The notes below the pieces were generated by a model that made no database searches, was not told where the DNA came from, and saw only the letters and a list, made by a program, of their open reading frames with translations. A program made the position numbers and the translations under genes. 64,000 nucleotides of DNA from Acidimicrobiales bacterium (GTDB lineage: Bacteria; Actinomycetota; Acidimicrobiia; Acidimicrobiales; Aldehydirespiratoraceae), in assembly GCA_041394245.1 (NCBI GenBank), contig JAWKIR010000002.1, forward strand, positions 682,001 through 746,000, read 5' to 3'. This document shows positions 24,685 through 32,840 of the stretch, piece after piece; position 1 is the first letter of the stretch, and each line of letters begins with the position of its first letter.

Positions 24685-25848
24685 TCAGTTGCCCGAGCCC
24701 AGCATCGACCCGGTCGTCGCGATCGGCGCGCCTTGGCCGTCTCGGACGAAGCCGTAGCAGATGACCGTCCGTCTCCCGTCTCGCCAGCTCTCGGCATCGG
24801 GCCAGAAGCCCGCCACGTAGTAGGCGGAGAAGTTGTAGGGGATGCCGACGGCCTCGTCGAAGCGGGCAACACAGCCGGCGAGCAGTTCCTCGTCCGCCGG
24901 CAGCGTCGCCGTGAACGAGTTCCAGATCGCGTAGACCTCGTTCGCATGAAGACCGGCGCAGTCGAGCGGCTCGACGGTGGCGACCAGCGTGCTCTCGACC
25001 GGTCCGAAGCAGTCGCCGACTTCGAGGCTGAAGACGTCGACGCCCGTCGGGTCGGTGGCGGTTCCATCGGGAACCGAGACGGACAAGGGCTCGGATGCGG
25101 GTGGATCGCCACCGCCATCGTCGCCGGAAAAGGCCACCGCCAGCCCGATGATCGCGAGCACGACGACGACCGCGCCCGCAGCCAGGAGCCGCCGATCCGG
25201 ACCGGGGCGACCCGGTTCGCCGGTTTCGGCCGGTTCGACAGCTTCGGCCGGTTCGACAGGCTCGACCGGTTCGACCGGGGTCTCCGCAGACATCACCGCC
25301 GCAGGCACGGGGGGCGCTGCCGGCACGGAGGCTTCGGGCTCGACCACCGCGGCCGGTGGCTCGTCCGCCGCACCCGTCGGTTCAGCAGCGACGACGCCAC
25401 GGATCAGCTCGGCGAGATACGACGCGTCCGCCGCGAAACGGCGGACCGACACTTCAGCGGCGTGGAGATAGGCAAGCTCGCGGATCGACTCCGGAAGGTC
25501 ACCCGGCCCCGGCATCGCCGCTCCCTCGACCAGCACCGGGATGGTCGTGGCCGACGACGCGAGAGCGGATTCGACCTCCATACGGTGAAGGTCGGCCTCG
25601 TCGGTGAGGCGGAGATTGCCCTCGTCGTCGGTGACATCGAGCCAGCGCGGGCCGATCATCACGAGCGTGACATCACACTGCGCGAGCGTGTGGGAGATGA
25701 CCTCGCGAAAGTCCTGTCCGGGCCGGATCGAGTCGATATCGAGGAACAGCGGGATCTCGTCGCCGAGTAGTTCATGGAGACGGTCGGCAATTCGGCCGGT
25801 TGACCCCTGGGAGTCGTCGCGTCGGTAGCTGATGAACACGCCGCCCAT
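24685..25848 (-). CDS. TIR domain - linker - transmembrane - Septum_form fusion protein
   Basis: A 387-residue protein. Residues 1-145 form a bacterial TIR domain (VFISYRRDDS, LFLDIDSIRPGQDF, VTLVMIGPRWL), with Glu91 in RMEVESAL at the usual TIR NADase glutamate position. Residues 150-215 are a Pro/Glu/Ala linker with PVE repeats. One membrane span lies at about 221-241. The outer C-terminal region (270-365) resembles the Septum_form domain of actinobacterial septation proteins, with four Cys (280, 297, 326, 364) and GDCFG. The orientation would put TIR in the cytoplasm. No Thoeris or SPARTA partner is adjacent. Function is unknown; signalling or NAD depletion on an envelope cue is inference. 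Confidence 0.82.
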   Translation of the reverse strand: MGGVFISYRRDDSQGSTGRIADRLHELLGDEIPLFLDIDSIRPGQDFREVISHTLAQCDVTLVMIGPRWLDVTDDEGNLRLTDEADLHRMEVESALASSATTIPVLVEGAAMPGPGDLPESIRELAYLHAAEVSVRRFAADASYLAELIRGVVAAEPTGAADEPPAAVVEPEASVPAAPPVPAAVMSAETPVEPVEPVEPAEAVEPAETGEPGRPGPDRRLLAAGAVVVVLAIIGLAVAFSGDDGGGDPPASEPLSVSVPDGTATDPTGVDVFSLEVGDCFGPVESTLVATVEPLDCAGLHANEVYAIWNSFTATLPADEELLAGCVARFDEAVGIPYNFSAYYVAGFWPDAESWRDGRRTVICYGFVRDGQGAPIATTGSMLGSGN

Positions 25849-25979
25849 GGCGGCAATGTTGCCAGACCCGACGCGGGAACGCCCAGTGGCTCAGGCCGAC
25901 GATTCCTGACGAGTCGGCGTCAGACTGCCTGACCGAGCGTCTCGTGCATCGGGATTGCACAGGGCTCGGGTTGCCCCGA

Positions 25980-26729
25980 TCAGGGATCGATGATGCTGCG
26001 GATCCGTTGGGTGAGCTCCGGGTCGATCACCGAGTCGGGATCCCGCAGCCGGCCGAGTTCGGCGTGGACACCCACGAGCGCGGCGTAGAGCGGCGGGCAG
26101 GTGGGACAGCTCTCGAGGTGCGTCTCGACGACGGTTGCGGTCGACGCGTCGAGGTCGCCGTTGAGGTAATCGCTGACGTGTTGACGAGCGTCCCAGCAGC
26201 GCATCGGGACCCCTTTCGTGGCGACACGGCGCTCGTGACCGCTTGCGAGCGCCGTGACGGTGGCCATACGGCCCCGGCGGAGGCGTTGCTTGGCGGCGGG
26301 CAACGAGATCTCGTGGATGGTTGCGATGTCGGCGACGCGAAGGCCCTCGATGTCGTGCAGCACGACCGCGGATCGATAGATGAAGGGCAGCCGCACGAGG
26401 GCATCGAGCAGCTCGTCTCTGGTGGTGGCCCGTTCGACGATCGCTTCGGCATCGACGCTGTAGGAGTCGTCGCGCCAGTTCTCCTCGACGTCGTCGACGG
26501 CGATCTCATGATGCGCTCGGCGGGCGCGGTCGACGATCAGGTTGTGCGCGATACGGATGAGCCAATGGCCCAGCGGCGCCTCTCGTCGGTACTGATCGGC
26601 GCGCTCGAGCGCGCGCACCACGGTGTCCTGGACGATGTCGGCGGCGAGATCGGGATCCCGGGTCACGCCCAGCGCATACCGCTGCAGCATCTCGAGCTGG
26701 TCGGCGAGGTCGTCTGCTTCGAGGTCCAT
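25980..26729 (-). CDS. ECF sigma factor fused to a zinc-finger anti-sigma domain
   Basis: About 249 residues. The sigma-70 region 2 spans about 10-80 (AADIVQDTVVRALERADQY, LIRIAHNLIVDRARR). Region 4 spans about 110-165 (LPFIYRSAVVLHDIEGLRVADIATI). An anti-sigma zf-HC2/ZAS-like module follows at about 180-235, with H-x3-C-x2-C in THLESCPTC. Sigma and anti-sigma parts usually sit on separate genes, so the fusion would regulate itself. Possible starts are TTG 26741, GTG 26735 and ATG 26729; ATG was taken. The DUF2892 gene lies 64 bases upstream in the same direction. Confidence 0.85.
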   Translation of the reverse strand: MDLEADDLADQLEMLQRYALGVTRDPDLAADIVQDTVVRALERADQYRREAPLGHWLIRIAHNLIVDRARRAHHEIAVDDVEENWRDDSYSVDAEAIVERATTRDELLDALVRLPFIYRSAVVLHDIEGLRVADIATIHEISLPAAKQRLRRGRMATVTALASGHERRVATKGVPMRCWDARQHVSDYLNGDLDASTATVVETHLESCPTCPPLYAALVGVHAELGRLRDPDSVIDPELTQRIRSIIDP

Positions 26730-26793
26730 CGTCACAGTCAACGCCCTGATCGAACCCTTGATCGCCCGACCGCGCCGACCGTTGCGGCGAGGG

Positions 26794-27009
26794 TCAGTGG
26801 GCGCCGGCGTCGGTGCGGGACTTGTCGGTGCGCACGCCGAGCAGCGAGTACAGCGGGCACCAGCCCGACAGACCCGTCAGCAAAGGCACAAGGGCGACGA
26901 CGCCGACGATCGTGCCGCCGGTTCCGCCCATCACGCCGAACCCGACGATCAGCAACACGACTCCGACGACAATGCGAGCGATGCGATCCCAGCCTGCTTC
27001 GTTCCTCAT
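26794..27009 (-). CDS. DUF2892 (YgaP-like) membrane protein
   Basis: A 71-residue protein with two spans (about 10-27 and 30-48). The family pattern is visible: DRIARIVVGVVLLIVGFGV, then the PLLTGLSGWCPLYSLLG turn with a Cys. DUF2892 segments are found alone or attached to rhodanese domains. AAGGTG precedes the ATG. It lies just upstream of the sigma/anti-sigma fusion gene on the same strand, so joint transcription is likely. Confidence 0.85.
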   Translation of the reverse strand: MRNEAGWDRIARIVVGVVLLIVGFGVMGGTGGTIVGVVALVPLLTGLSGWCPLYSLLGVRTDKSRTDAGAH

Positions 27010-27168
27010 GACGTTTCACCTTTCGGAAGGGGTCCTCCGATACGGGACCCGACACCGAGAAGACGGTCGAGGACGGCTGAGGGATACAAGAAATCGCGAA
27101 GCGGCCGAGTATTGCGCGAACACGCGTGCTGTTGCTCGCCGGTCCGTCCACCCTCCGGGTCTCGAACG

Positions 27169-28281
27169 TCATCGCATCGTGGCCAGGCTCCGGAAGCACC
27201 CCGAGAACGCCGCCACGACCACCGCGACCGACGATCCGGCAAGCACCGCCAGACCCATGGTCCGCGCATCGCCGGCGGCGGCTGTGTCCGTTGCCGAGAC
27301 GATCATCGCGATCGCGGCGGCAAGCCACCCGAGCGCGGCGATCCGCAGCGAGACCCGTTCGACATGGGTCAGGTCGGGATCGTCGGCCACTGCGGTCGAC
27401 GGGGCGCCGTCGTCACGCATCAGCGTCTCGATCCAACGAACCGGCGAGGTCACGGCAAGCACCACGATCGGTGCCCAGAACAGCACGACGGCGGCGAGGG
27501 CGACACTTCCCGTGACCGTCATGCCTTGGCCGGCGGCGAGGCCCGCGATGATCGCGTCGCCGGCATACACGGCCAGAGCGGTCGTCAACAGCGCCAGGAG
27601 CGCCTTCACGTAGCGCAGGACGAGTCCCCGCAGCCGCAGCACATGGCGGACCATGCCGTGTTCGACCTTCGCGACCTCTTCGAGCAGGGGGCGACTCGTC
27701 GACGCCGCCAGCGCGAACAGCCCCCGGGCCCGGGTGACGTCGTCATGACCCGAGTCGAGACCGGTGTAGACCTGCAGCTGCCGATCGACTCGCCGCCGCG
27801 ACCGGTCGTTGGTCGGCACCAGCAGCTCGACGATCCGGGGATCGGTTCGACTCGCCGCGAGCTGCTCGCTCGCCGCGTCACCCAGTTCATCGGACGGGAG
27901 CCGGAGTGAGGTCAGCGTGAACCGGGGGGTGAAGACGTCGCGGCCGTCGCCGCCCAGGTGGTTCGCGTGGAAGTAGAAGCGGGTGAGGTCGGCGAACAGC
28001 AGCCACAGCGCGACCATCGGAACCGCGAGCATCGCGACGACCGCCACGACCAGCGCGAGGTCGGCGACGCCGATCCCGTCGATCAACAACGACCGCAGGA
28101 CCCCGGACACCGAATCCCGGGCAACCACCGGCAACACCACCAGCAGCCCGGCCCCTGACAGCATTCCCACTGCGATGCGATGAAAGGTCGACAGTCGTAC
28201 CTCGCAACGAGCCACGAAGGCGCGAGCCGCCGCGCGCTCGTCCGCCGTCAGGATCGGACCATCTTCGCGGGATTCGTTCAT
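27169..28281 (-). CDS. Multi-span membrane protein of unknown function
   Basis: A 370-residue protein from ATG 28281. Two hydrophobic pairs near the N-terminus (about 37-58 and 72-98) are followed by a soluble central region of about 120 residues (LRLPSDELGDAASEQLAAS). Four more spans lie near 220-245, 252-280, 310-330 and 337-360. A cytoplasmic helical middle between membrane halves is visible, but no family is recognised. The frame is open to 28479, but the extension overlaps the Fur-family gene antisense. It is not overlapped by neighbours and its role is open. Confidence 0.65.
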   Translation of the reverse strand: MNESREDGPILTADERAAARAFVARCEVRLSTFHRIAVGMLSGAGLLVVLPVVARDSVSGVLRSLLIDGIGVADLALVVAVVAMLAVPMVALWLLFADLTRFYFHANHLGGDGRDVFTPRFTLTSLRLPSDELGDAASEQLAASRTDPRIVELLVPTNDRSRRRVDRQLQVYTGLDSGHDDVTRARGLFALAASTSRPLLEEVAKVEHGMVRHVLRLRGLVLRYVKALLALLTTALAVYAGDAIIAGLAAGQGMTVTGSVALAAVVLFWAPIVVLAVTSPVRWIETLMRDDGAPSTAVADDPDLTHVERVSLRIAALGWLAAAIAMIVSATDTAAAGDARTMGLAVLAGSSVAVVVAAFSGCFRSLATMR

Positions 28282-28336
28282 GGGCCAAGTATCACCACCC
28301 TGCGACACCACTCGGAGGATGGCTCGATGCTGGCGC

Positions 28337-28774
28337 TCAGTTGCAGGCCGCGCAGGTGCCGACGAGATCGAGGCGGTGGGTGTCGGCATCGAACCCGGCC
28401 CGACGGGCGGCCCGCTGGAGCGCCTTGTCGAGGGTGGTTTCCGTGCGGGGGTCGAGGGAGAAGTCGGCGACGTCGCCACAGCGAGAACAGATCAGGTGAT
28501 GGTGGTGCTCGGTGAGGTGCTCGGCGAGTTCGTAGCGGCTGAAGTCGTCGCTCGTGACGATGCGTGTCACGGCACCCACCTCTTCGAGGATGGTGAGATT
28601 CCGGTAGACGGTCGACTGCGGGAGGCTCTCGTCGGCGGCGACGATCTGGGCGATGGTCATGGGTCCGCCGCCGGCCTCGAGCGCAGCGATGAGACGTCGT
28701 CGACCGCTCGTGTAGCGCTGGTCGGCCCGCCGAAGAAGGTCGGCGACCTCGTCGTCGATTTCATTGGCGGCCAT
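28337..28774 (-). CDS. Fur family metalloregulator (Fur/Zur-type)
   Basis: A 145-residue protein. The DNA-binding half has RRRLIAALEAGGGPMTIAQI and SLPQSTVYRNLTILEEVGAV. The dimer half has the metal-binding HHHHLIC followed by SRCGD, and a C-terminal TCAAC pair, giving the structural Cys4 zinc site seen in Fur and Zur. The zinc-type ABC transporter with Fur/Zur-like boxes at 32.7 kb is 4 kb away, so a Zur role is attractive. The sequence alone does not separate Fur from Zur. Confidence 0.88.
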   Translation of the reverse strand: MAANEIDDEVADLLRRADQRYTSGRRRLIAALEAGGGPMTIAQIVAADESLPQSTVYRNLTILEEVGAVTRIVTSDDFSRYELAEHLTEHHHHLICSRCGDVADFSLDPRTETTLDKALQRAARRAGFDADTHRLDLVGTCAACN

Positions 28775-28905
28775 CGGTTGTCACGGTAGCCGGAAACGAG
28801 AACCGCCGAGAACCGCTTCCGACGGCGCACCGTGATGCAAACCGGAGGTTTCAGGCGGATGGCTGCGGGGAACAACGCAGCCGACGACCCACCGGAGGTG
28901 CAGAC

Positions 28906-30051
28906 GTGCTCGACATCATTGCCACTGAGGATGTTCGGAATCTGGTGGAGGTCGCGTCGCCGACGTGCCTTTCGTTCTACCTCTCGACCCACGCCTCGGG
29001 CCCCGGCGTCGCCGAGGGGCCGATTCGACTCAAGAACCTGATCGCTGAAGCCGGCCACGAACTCGACCGCCTCGGAGTGCGGTCCAACGACGCGGCCGAA
29101 CTCCTCGGACCCGTCGATGCCCTGCTGGATGACGACGACCTGTGGGCCCACGCCGAATCCGGCCTCGCCGTGTTCCGCGACGAGCACGGGTTGCGGCGAT
29201 TCCGACTCCCCGGCCCGGTCGAGAAGGCGGTCCTGGTCTCGGATCGGTTCTGGATCGCACCGCTCCTGCCGTTCGTCGCGCCGGGCGTCGACTTCTTCGT
29301 GCTGGCGCTCAGCGACAACGAGGTTCGGGTGCTGCGGTGTGACCGGTACGGCGCCGACGAGCTCGCCTTGGACGACATCCCGGCCAGTTCGGCCGAGGCA
29401 CTCCGCTTCGACGACCGCGAACCACAGCTGCAATCCCACAGCGCCCGGCGCGGAGGTCACGGTCGCACATCGGCGGCGTTCCACGGTCATGATGTGAACG
29501 ACCTCGACGATGTCGACAAGACCCGCTTCCTGCGACTGGTCGATCACGGCCTCCGCGAGGTGCTGGGGGACCGCTCGGAACCGCTGGTGCTCGCCGGTGT
29601 GGAAGACGTCGTGACCAGGTTTCGCAGCCTGAGCGACCAGCGCAACATCGCCGACGCGTCGATTCTCGGGAATCCGGAGCATCTCTCGCCGAAGGAACTC
29701 CATGAACGCGCTCTGCCACTGGTGGCATCGCTCGTGAACGCCGAACGTGCGCCCACCCACCATGCGGTCGGGTCGCCGGCGACAACGATCACGGACTCCA
29801 TCGCCGCTGCGATCGCCGCCGCGACGACTGGGCGTGTGGAACGGCTGTTCATCCTCGCCGGCCGACGGATGTGGGGCTCAGTAGGTGCAGGCGACCAGCA
29901 GGTCGAACACCACGCCGATCGCCGCCCCGGCGATGTCGACCTGCTCGACGTCGCCGCTCGGGAGACCCTCGGCAACGGCGGAGACGTCGTTGCGCTGGAC
30001 GCCGAAGACATGCCCACCGACGGGCCTTTCGCCGCCATCCTGCGGTACTGA
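28906..30051 (+). CDS. Bacterial archaeo-eukaryotic release factor-like (baeRF family 3) protein
   Basis: A 381-residue protein starting at GTG 28906, preceded by GGAGG. The architecture resembles bacterial relatives of eRF1/Pelota: an N-terminal domain (VEVASPTCLSFYLSTHASGPG), a middle Rossmann-like domain (LLPFVAPGVDFFVLALSDNEVRV), the segment SARRGGHGRTSAAFHGH, then DKTRFLRLVDHGLREVLG. Ribosome rescue or hibernation factor roles have been proposed for baeRF proteins, but none is firmly known. A short AAACC-GGA-GGTTT inverted repeat (28839-28851) lies in its upstream region. The dodecin gene follows on the same strand. Confidence 0.75.
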   Translation: MLDIIATEDVRNLVEVASPTCLSFYLSTHASGPGVAEGPIRLKNLIAEAGHELDRLGVRSNDAAELLGPVDALLDDDDLWAHAESGLAVFRDEHGLRRFRLPGPVEKAVLVSDRFWIAPLLPFVAPGVDFFVLALSDNEVRVLRCDRYGADELALDDIPASSAEALRFDDREPQLQSHSARRGGHGRTSAAFHGHDVNDLDDVDKTRFLRLVDHGLREVLGDRSEPLVLAGVEDVVTRFRSLSDQRNIADASILGNPEHLSPKELHERALPLVASLVNAERAPTHHAVGSPATTITDSIAAAIAAATTGRVERLFILAGRRMWGSVGAGDQQVEHHADRRPGDVDLLDVAARETLGNGGDVVALDAEDMPTDGPFAAILRY

Positions 30052-30132
30052 CCGGATCGGCCGCCGGCTCCCCGACGGCCCATTCGCTGGGCCATGAACG
30101 CACAAGTGATCACCAACATGAAGGAGGCCAAC

Positions 30133-30348
30133 ATGGCCGACGCAACCTATGCAGTGACCGAGATCGTGGGAACATCGCCCGATGGGGTCGACACCGCGAT
30201 CAAGAACGGTTTGAAGAAGGCAGCCGAGTCGCTCCGGCATCTCGACTGGTTCGAGGTCATCGACATTCGCGGCCGACTGGGCACCGATGACGGAACAGTG
30301 CAGCACTTCCAGGTCACGCTCAAGGTGGGGTTCCGCTACGACGACTGA
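30133..30348 (+). CDS. Dodecin family flavin-binding protein
   Basis: A 71-residue protein. ATG 30133 is preceded by AAGGAGG, so this start was taken rather than 30094. The dodecin pattern is plain: TYAVTEIVGTSPDGVDTAIKN, then LDWFEVIDIRGRL with the flavin-stacking Trp, and QHFQVTLKVGFRYDD at the end. Dodecins form dodecameric spheres that store riboflavin/FMN or CoA. It is 81 bases after the baeRF gene and is probably expressed in stationary phase or stress, which is an inference. Confidence 0.92.
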   Translation: MADATYAVTEIVGTSPDGVDTAIKNGLKKAAESLRHLDWFEVIDIRGRLGTDDGTVQHFQVTLKVGFRYDD

Positions 30349-30371
30349 GCGAGGCGGCCTGCCGGCGGCGA

Positions 30372-30641
30372 TCAGCCCTCGTTGCGAGCCTCGGCTTCCA
30401 TCGCTGCGAGCCGCGTGTAGTAGTCGGGGATCTCGTTGAGGTGCGCGAGCGCGATCTTGCCGGTGGTGACGAGGTCATCGTTGGTGATGTTGGTGTCGGG
30501 ATCACCGGCGCCGTGTTGCAACTCGACCCGCATGCCCCGGTGGAACTGGTCCAGGTCGTACTCGACGGCGGCGAAGTCGATTCGGAGGACGTCGGCGACG
30601 TCGGCCGCTTCCGCACGCGTGATGTCGGTTCTGGGCCTCAT
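30372..30641 (-). other. Possible independently initiated DUF5661 domain (in-frame internal start)
   Basis: ATG at 30641, inside and in frame with the permease gene, is preceded by AGGGAG (minus strand, 30647-30652) at five bases. It marks the beginning of the soluble domain (MRPRTDITRAEAADV). This would yield an 89-residue DUF5661 protein, which often exists as a free small protein. A fusion and a separate product may both be made. Confidence 0.4.
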
Positions 30642-31967
30642 GGGATCTCCCTGCGGCCGTTCGGCCGGCGTGTTGGCGGGTCGGAGGTGGCGTTGGACGG
30701 CATAGACGGCGACGCCGCTGGTTGCGACGGCAGTGCCGAGGAGCACCGCCGTCGGTTCGAGCGAGGGAACGAGAACCGCAATCGTCGCCAGCGCCAGCAC
30801 CGGGGCGACGGGGACCTTCCCGACCGTCCCCCGGATGGCGAAGGGTCGCCGACGCTTCGGCTGCCAGAACCGCAACAAGATGACGGTCACGTTGACGGCG
30901 ACGAACACGAGATAGACGGAGAAGTCCCTGACGCTGGCGACCAACGACAGATCGCCGAGGCTCACGAACCCGGCCGCGACGACCGCCGACAACAGGACGG
31001 CCACCCAGGGCGCTCTCCGGCCGCTGGTTCGAGCGAGGACCGGCGCAAGCGCACCGGTGTCGGCCATGCCGTATTGAAGCCGGGACGACGCAGTGATCGC
31101 GAGCAGCGTGGTGTTCGTCGTCGCCAGCATCGCCACCACTGCGACGACGTCGGCACTGCGAGACCCGATGGCCGCTCCCATCACATCGGCCAGCGGTTGT
31201 TCCGATGCCGCCAGCGCGGTCGGCCCCAGGACGCTGATCCCGGCAATCGCCACCGCCACATAGAGGGCAGTGGAGATGCCGAGCGCAGCCAGGAGGGCGC
31301 GGGGTACGGTTCGAGCAGGGGCTGTCGTCTCCTCGGCCAGGGTGATCACCTCGTCGAACCCGACGAAGGCGAAGAACACCAGGGCCGCCGCGGAGACGAC
31401 GCCGGCCGTCGACACCCCGCCGGTGAGACTCTCATCGCCGATGTGCGGCACTCCGATGGCCACGATGGACAGCAGACCGGCGACCTGCACCGTGCTCAAC
31501 GCCACCGTGAGCCGGGCCGACTGCTCGATCCCGGCCAGAGCGATCACCGTCACCACTCCCAGGAGCAGCCACGCCCCCAGACGCTGGGGGACGTCGAAGA
31601 AGTACCGCAGGTAGCTGGCGAAACCCAGCGAGACCGCAGCGGCCGCGATCACCAGACCCAGGATCATGACCCAGCCGACGACGAAGGCCGCCCACTCCGG
31701 GGCGACGCGTCGGGTGTACTCGTACTCGGCACCGGCACTGGGATACATCGACGCCAACTCCGCGTAGCTCAATGCCGTCAGCGCGCTCAGAACCCCGGCG
31801 ACCAGGAACGCGATCCAGACCCCCGAGCCGGCTTCGGCGGTCGCCGCGCCGAGCAACACGTAGATCCCGGCCCCGATGATGATGCCGACACCGCTGGCGG
31901 TGACCTGCCCGAAGCCGAGTGTGCGGGCCAGACCCGGCGGCGGAGTCCCTGGTTCGAGTGTCGCCAT
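30372..31967 (-). CDS. APC family amino acid permease with C-terminal DUF5661 domain
   Basis: About 531 residues from ATG 31967. Twelve membrane spans cover residues about 20-425, opening with FGQVTASGVGIIIGAGIYVLLG and including FFAFVGFDEVITLAEET, typical of the APC superfamily (CAT-like). The C-terminal 80 residues form a soluble DUF5661-like domain (FAAVEYDLDQFHRGMRVELQHG, TGKIALAHLNEIPDYYTRL). The join is in one uninterrupted frame. An internal start with a strong ribosome site at 30641 may also produce the DUF5661 part alone. The transported amino acid is unknown. Confidence 0.85.
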   Translation of the reverse strand: MATLEPGTPPPGLARTLGFGQVTASGVGIIIGAGIYVLLGAATAEAGSGVWIAFLVAGVLSALTALSYAELASMYPSAGAEYEYTRRVAPEWAAFVVGWVMILGLVIAAAAVSLGFASYLRYFFDVPQRLGAWLLLGVVTVIALAGIEQSARLTVALSTVQVAGLLSIVAIGVPHIGDESLTGGVSTAGVVSAAALVFFAFVGFDEVITLAEETTAPARTVPRALLAALGISTALYVAVAIAGISVLGPTALAASEQPLADVMGAAIGSRSADVVAVVAMLATTNTTLLAITASSRLQYGMADTGALAPVLARTSGRRAPWVAVLLSAVVAAGFVSLGDLSLVASVRDFSVYLVFVAVNVTVILLRFWQPKRRRPFAIRGTVGKVPVAPVLALATIAVLVPSLEPTAVLLGTAVATSGVAVYAVQRHLRPANTPAERPQGDPMRPRTDITRAEAADVADVLRIDFAAVEYDLDQFHRGMRVELQHGAGDPDTNITNDDLVTTGKIALAHLNEIPDYYTRLAAMEAEARNEG

Positions 31968-31992
31968 CGCGGCCGAGGCTAGCCCTGAGGGC

Positions 31993-32730
31993 TCAGTGCC
32001 GGTGGTGGGGGTCGTCGAGCACCAGGTCGTCTCCGACGCGGATGAAGTGTCCCCGGAAGGCGCGGCGCAAGTGTTCCGCGGTGAGCACCATCTGCGGCGG
32101 ACCGGCTGCGATCGCAACCGTGTCGAGCAGGAGCACCTGGTCACACCGCCGAGCATCGTCGAAGTCGTGGGTGGTCATCACGACGGTCCGCCCTCCGGCG
32201 ACCTCCTGGTCGACGACCTCGAGGATGATCGAACGTGAAACGATGTCGAGACCGTTGACCGGTTCGTCGAGCAGGAGAACGTCGGCGTCCTGGGCCAGAC
32301 CCTGCGCCACCAGCACGCGCTGGCGTTGACCGCCCGAGAGATCGTGGAGTTGACGTCCGGCGAGATCGGCGATCTCCATCCTGACCAGAGCTCCTCGGAC
32401 CGCATCGCGGTCGAGAGGGCGAAAGCGGCGGAACAGGCCGAGGGCGGCGTAGCGCGCCAGCGACACCGCTTCGTGCACCGTGATGGGCAGGCTCTCGTCG
32501 ACGGCGGTCGACTGGAGAACCAGCGCCGGACCAGCCCCAGCGACGAACGTCGACCCGGACGATGGTTCGATCGTTCCGGCGAGCGCGCCGAGCAACGTGG
32601 ACTTGCCGGATCCGTTGGGCCCGATCACGGCAAGCGACGATCCAGCGGGCACTTCCAGGTCGACGCCGGACAGCGCAACCGAGTCGCCGAAGCGAACCTC
32701 GAGGTCCTCGGTGGTGATGGCCGTCGTCAC
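31993..32730 (-). CDS. Zinc/manganese-type ABC transporter ATP-binding protein
   Basis: A 245-residue ABC ATPase starting at GTG. It has Walker A GPNGSGKST near 38-46, the signature LSGGQRQRV, Walker B DVLLLDEPVNGLD, and a switch His in TTHDFD. The tail ends DDPHHRH. It is divergent from the binding protein and permease genes at 32841 and 33834, and together they make a complete ZnuABC/TroABC-like importer of divalent metal. Two Fur/Zur-like boxes lie between the divergent genes. Confidence 0.9.
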   Translation of the reverse strand: MTTAITTEDLEVRFGDSVALSGVDLEVPAGSSLAVIGPNGSGKSTLLGALAGTIEPSSGSTFVAGAGPALVLQSTAVDESLPITVHEAVSLARYAALGLFRRFRPLDRDAVRGALVRMEIADLAGRQLHDLSGGQRQRVLVAQGLAQDADVLLLDEPVNGLDIVSRSIILEVVDQEVAGGRTVVMTTHDFDDARRCDQVLLLDTVAIAAGPPQMVLTAEHLRRAFRGHFIRVGDDLVLDDPHHRH

Positions 32731-32751
32731 CCCCTCAGCCTACGCTAGGGA

Positions 32752-32766
32752 TGAGAATCATTCCTA
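32752..32766. promoter_or_regulatory. Fur/Zur-like box 1
   Basis: TGAGAATCATTCCTA matches the actinobacterial Zur consensus TGAAAATGATTTTCA at 10 of 15 positions. It lies 22 bases upstream of the ATP-binding gene start. It is the weaker of the two. Confidence 0.45.
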
Positions 32767-32809
32767 TTCGGGGTTGTCCTGCCGGCGGGCGCCCCATAGG
32801 GTCGTCGAA

Positions 32810-32824
32810 TGATAGTGATTCTCA
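32810..32824. promoter_or_regulatory. Fur/Zur-like box 2
   Basis: TGATAGTGATTCTCA follows the 7-1-7 arrangement and matches the consensus TGAAAATGATTTTCA at 12 of 15 positions. It is 16 bases upstream of the binding-protein start, where binding would block the ribosome or promoter region. A Fur-family regulator is encoded at 28337. Confidence 0.55.
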
Positions 32825-32840
32825 ATATGGACGGCTGCAG

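Noticed and set aside
25220..25280. Repeated TTCGACCGGTTCGAC-like units, considered as a CRISPR or repeat array
   Set aside because: They lie inside the TIR gene and encode its Pro-Val-Glu linker; spacing is that of a protein repeat, with no spacers.
24685..25848. The TIR protein as part of a Thoeris or SPARTA defence system
   Set aside because: No ThsA/ThsB, Argonaute or nuclease gene lies next to it; the neighbours are a flavin-fold protein and a sigma factor.
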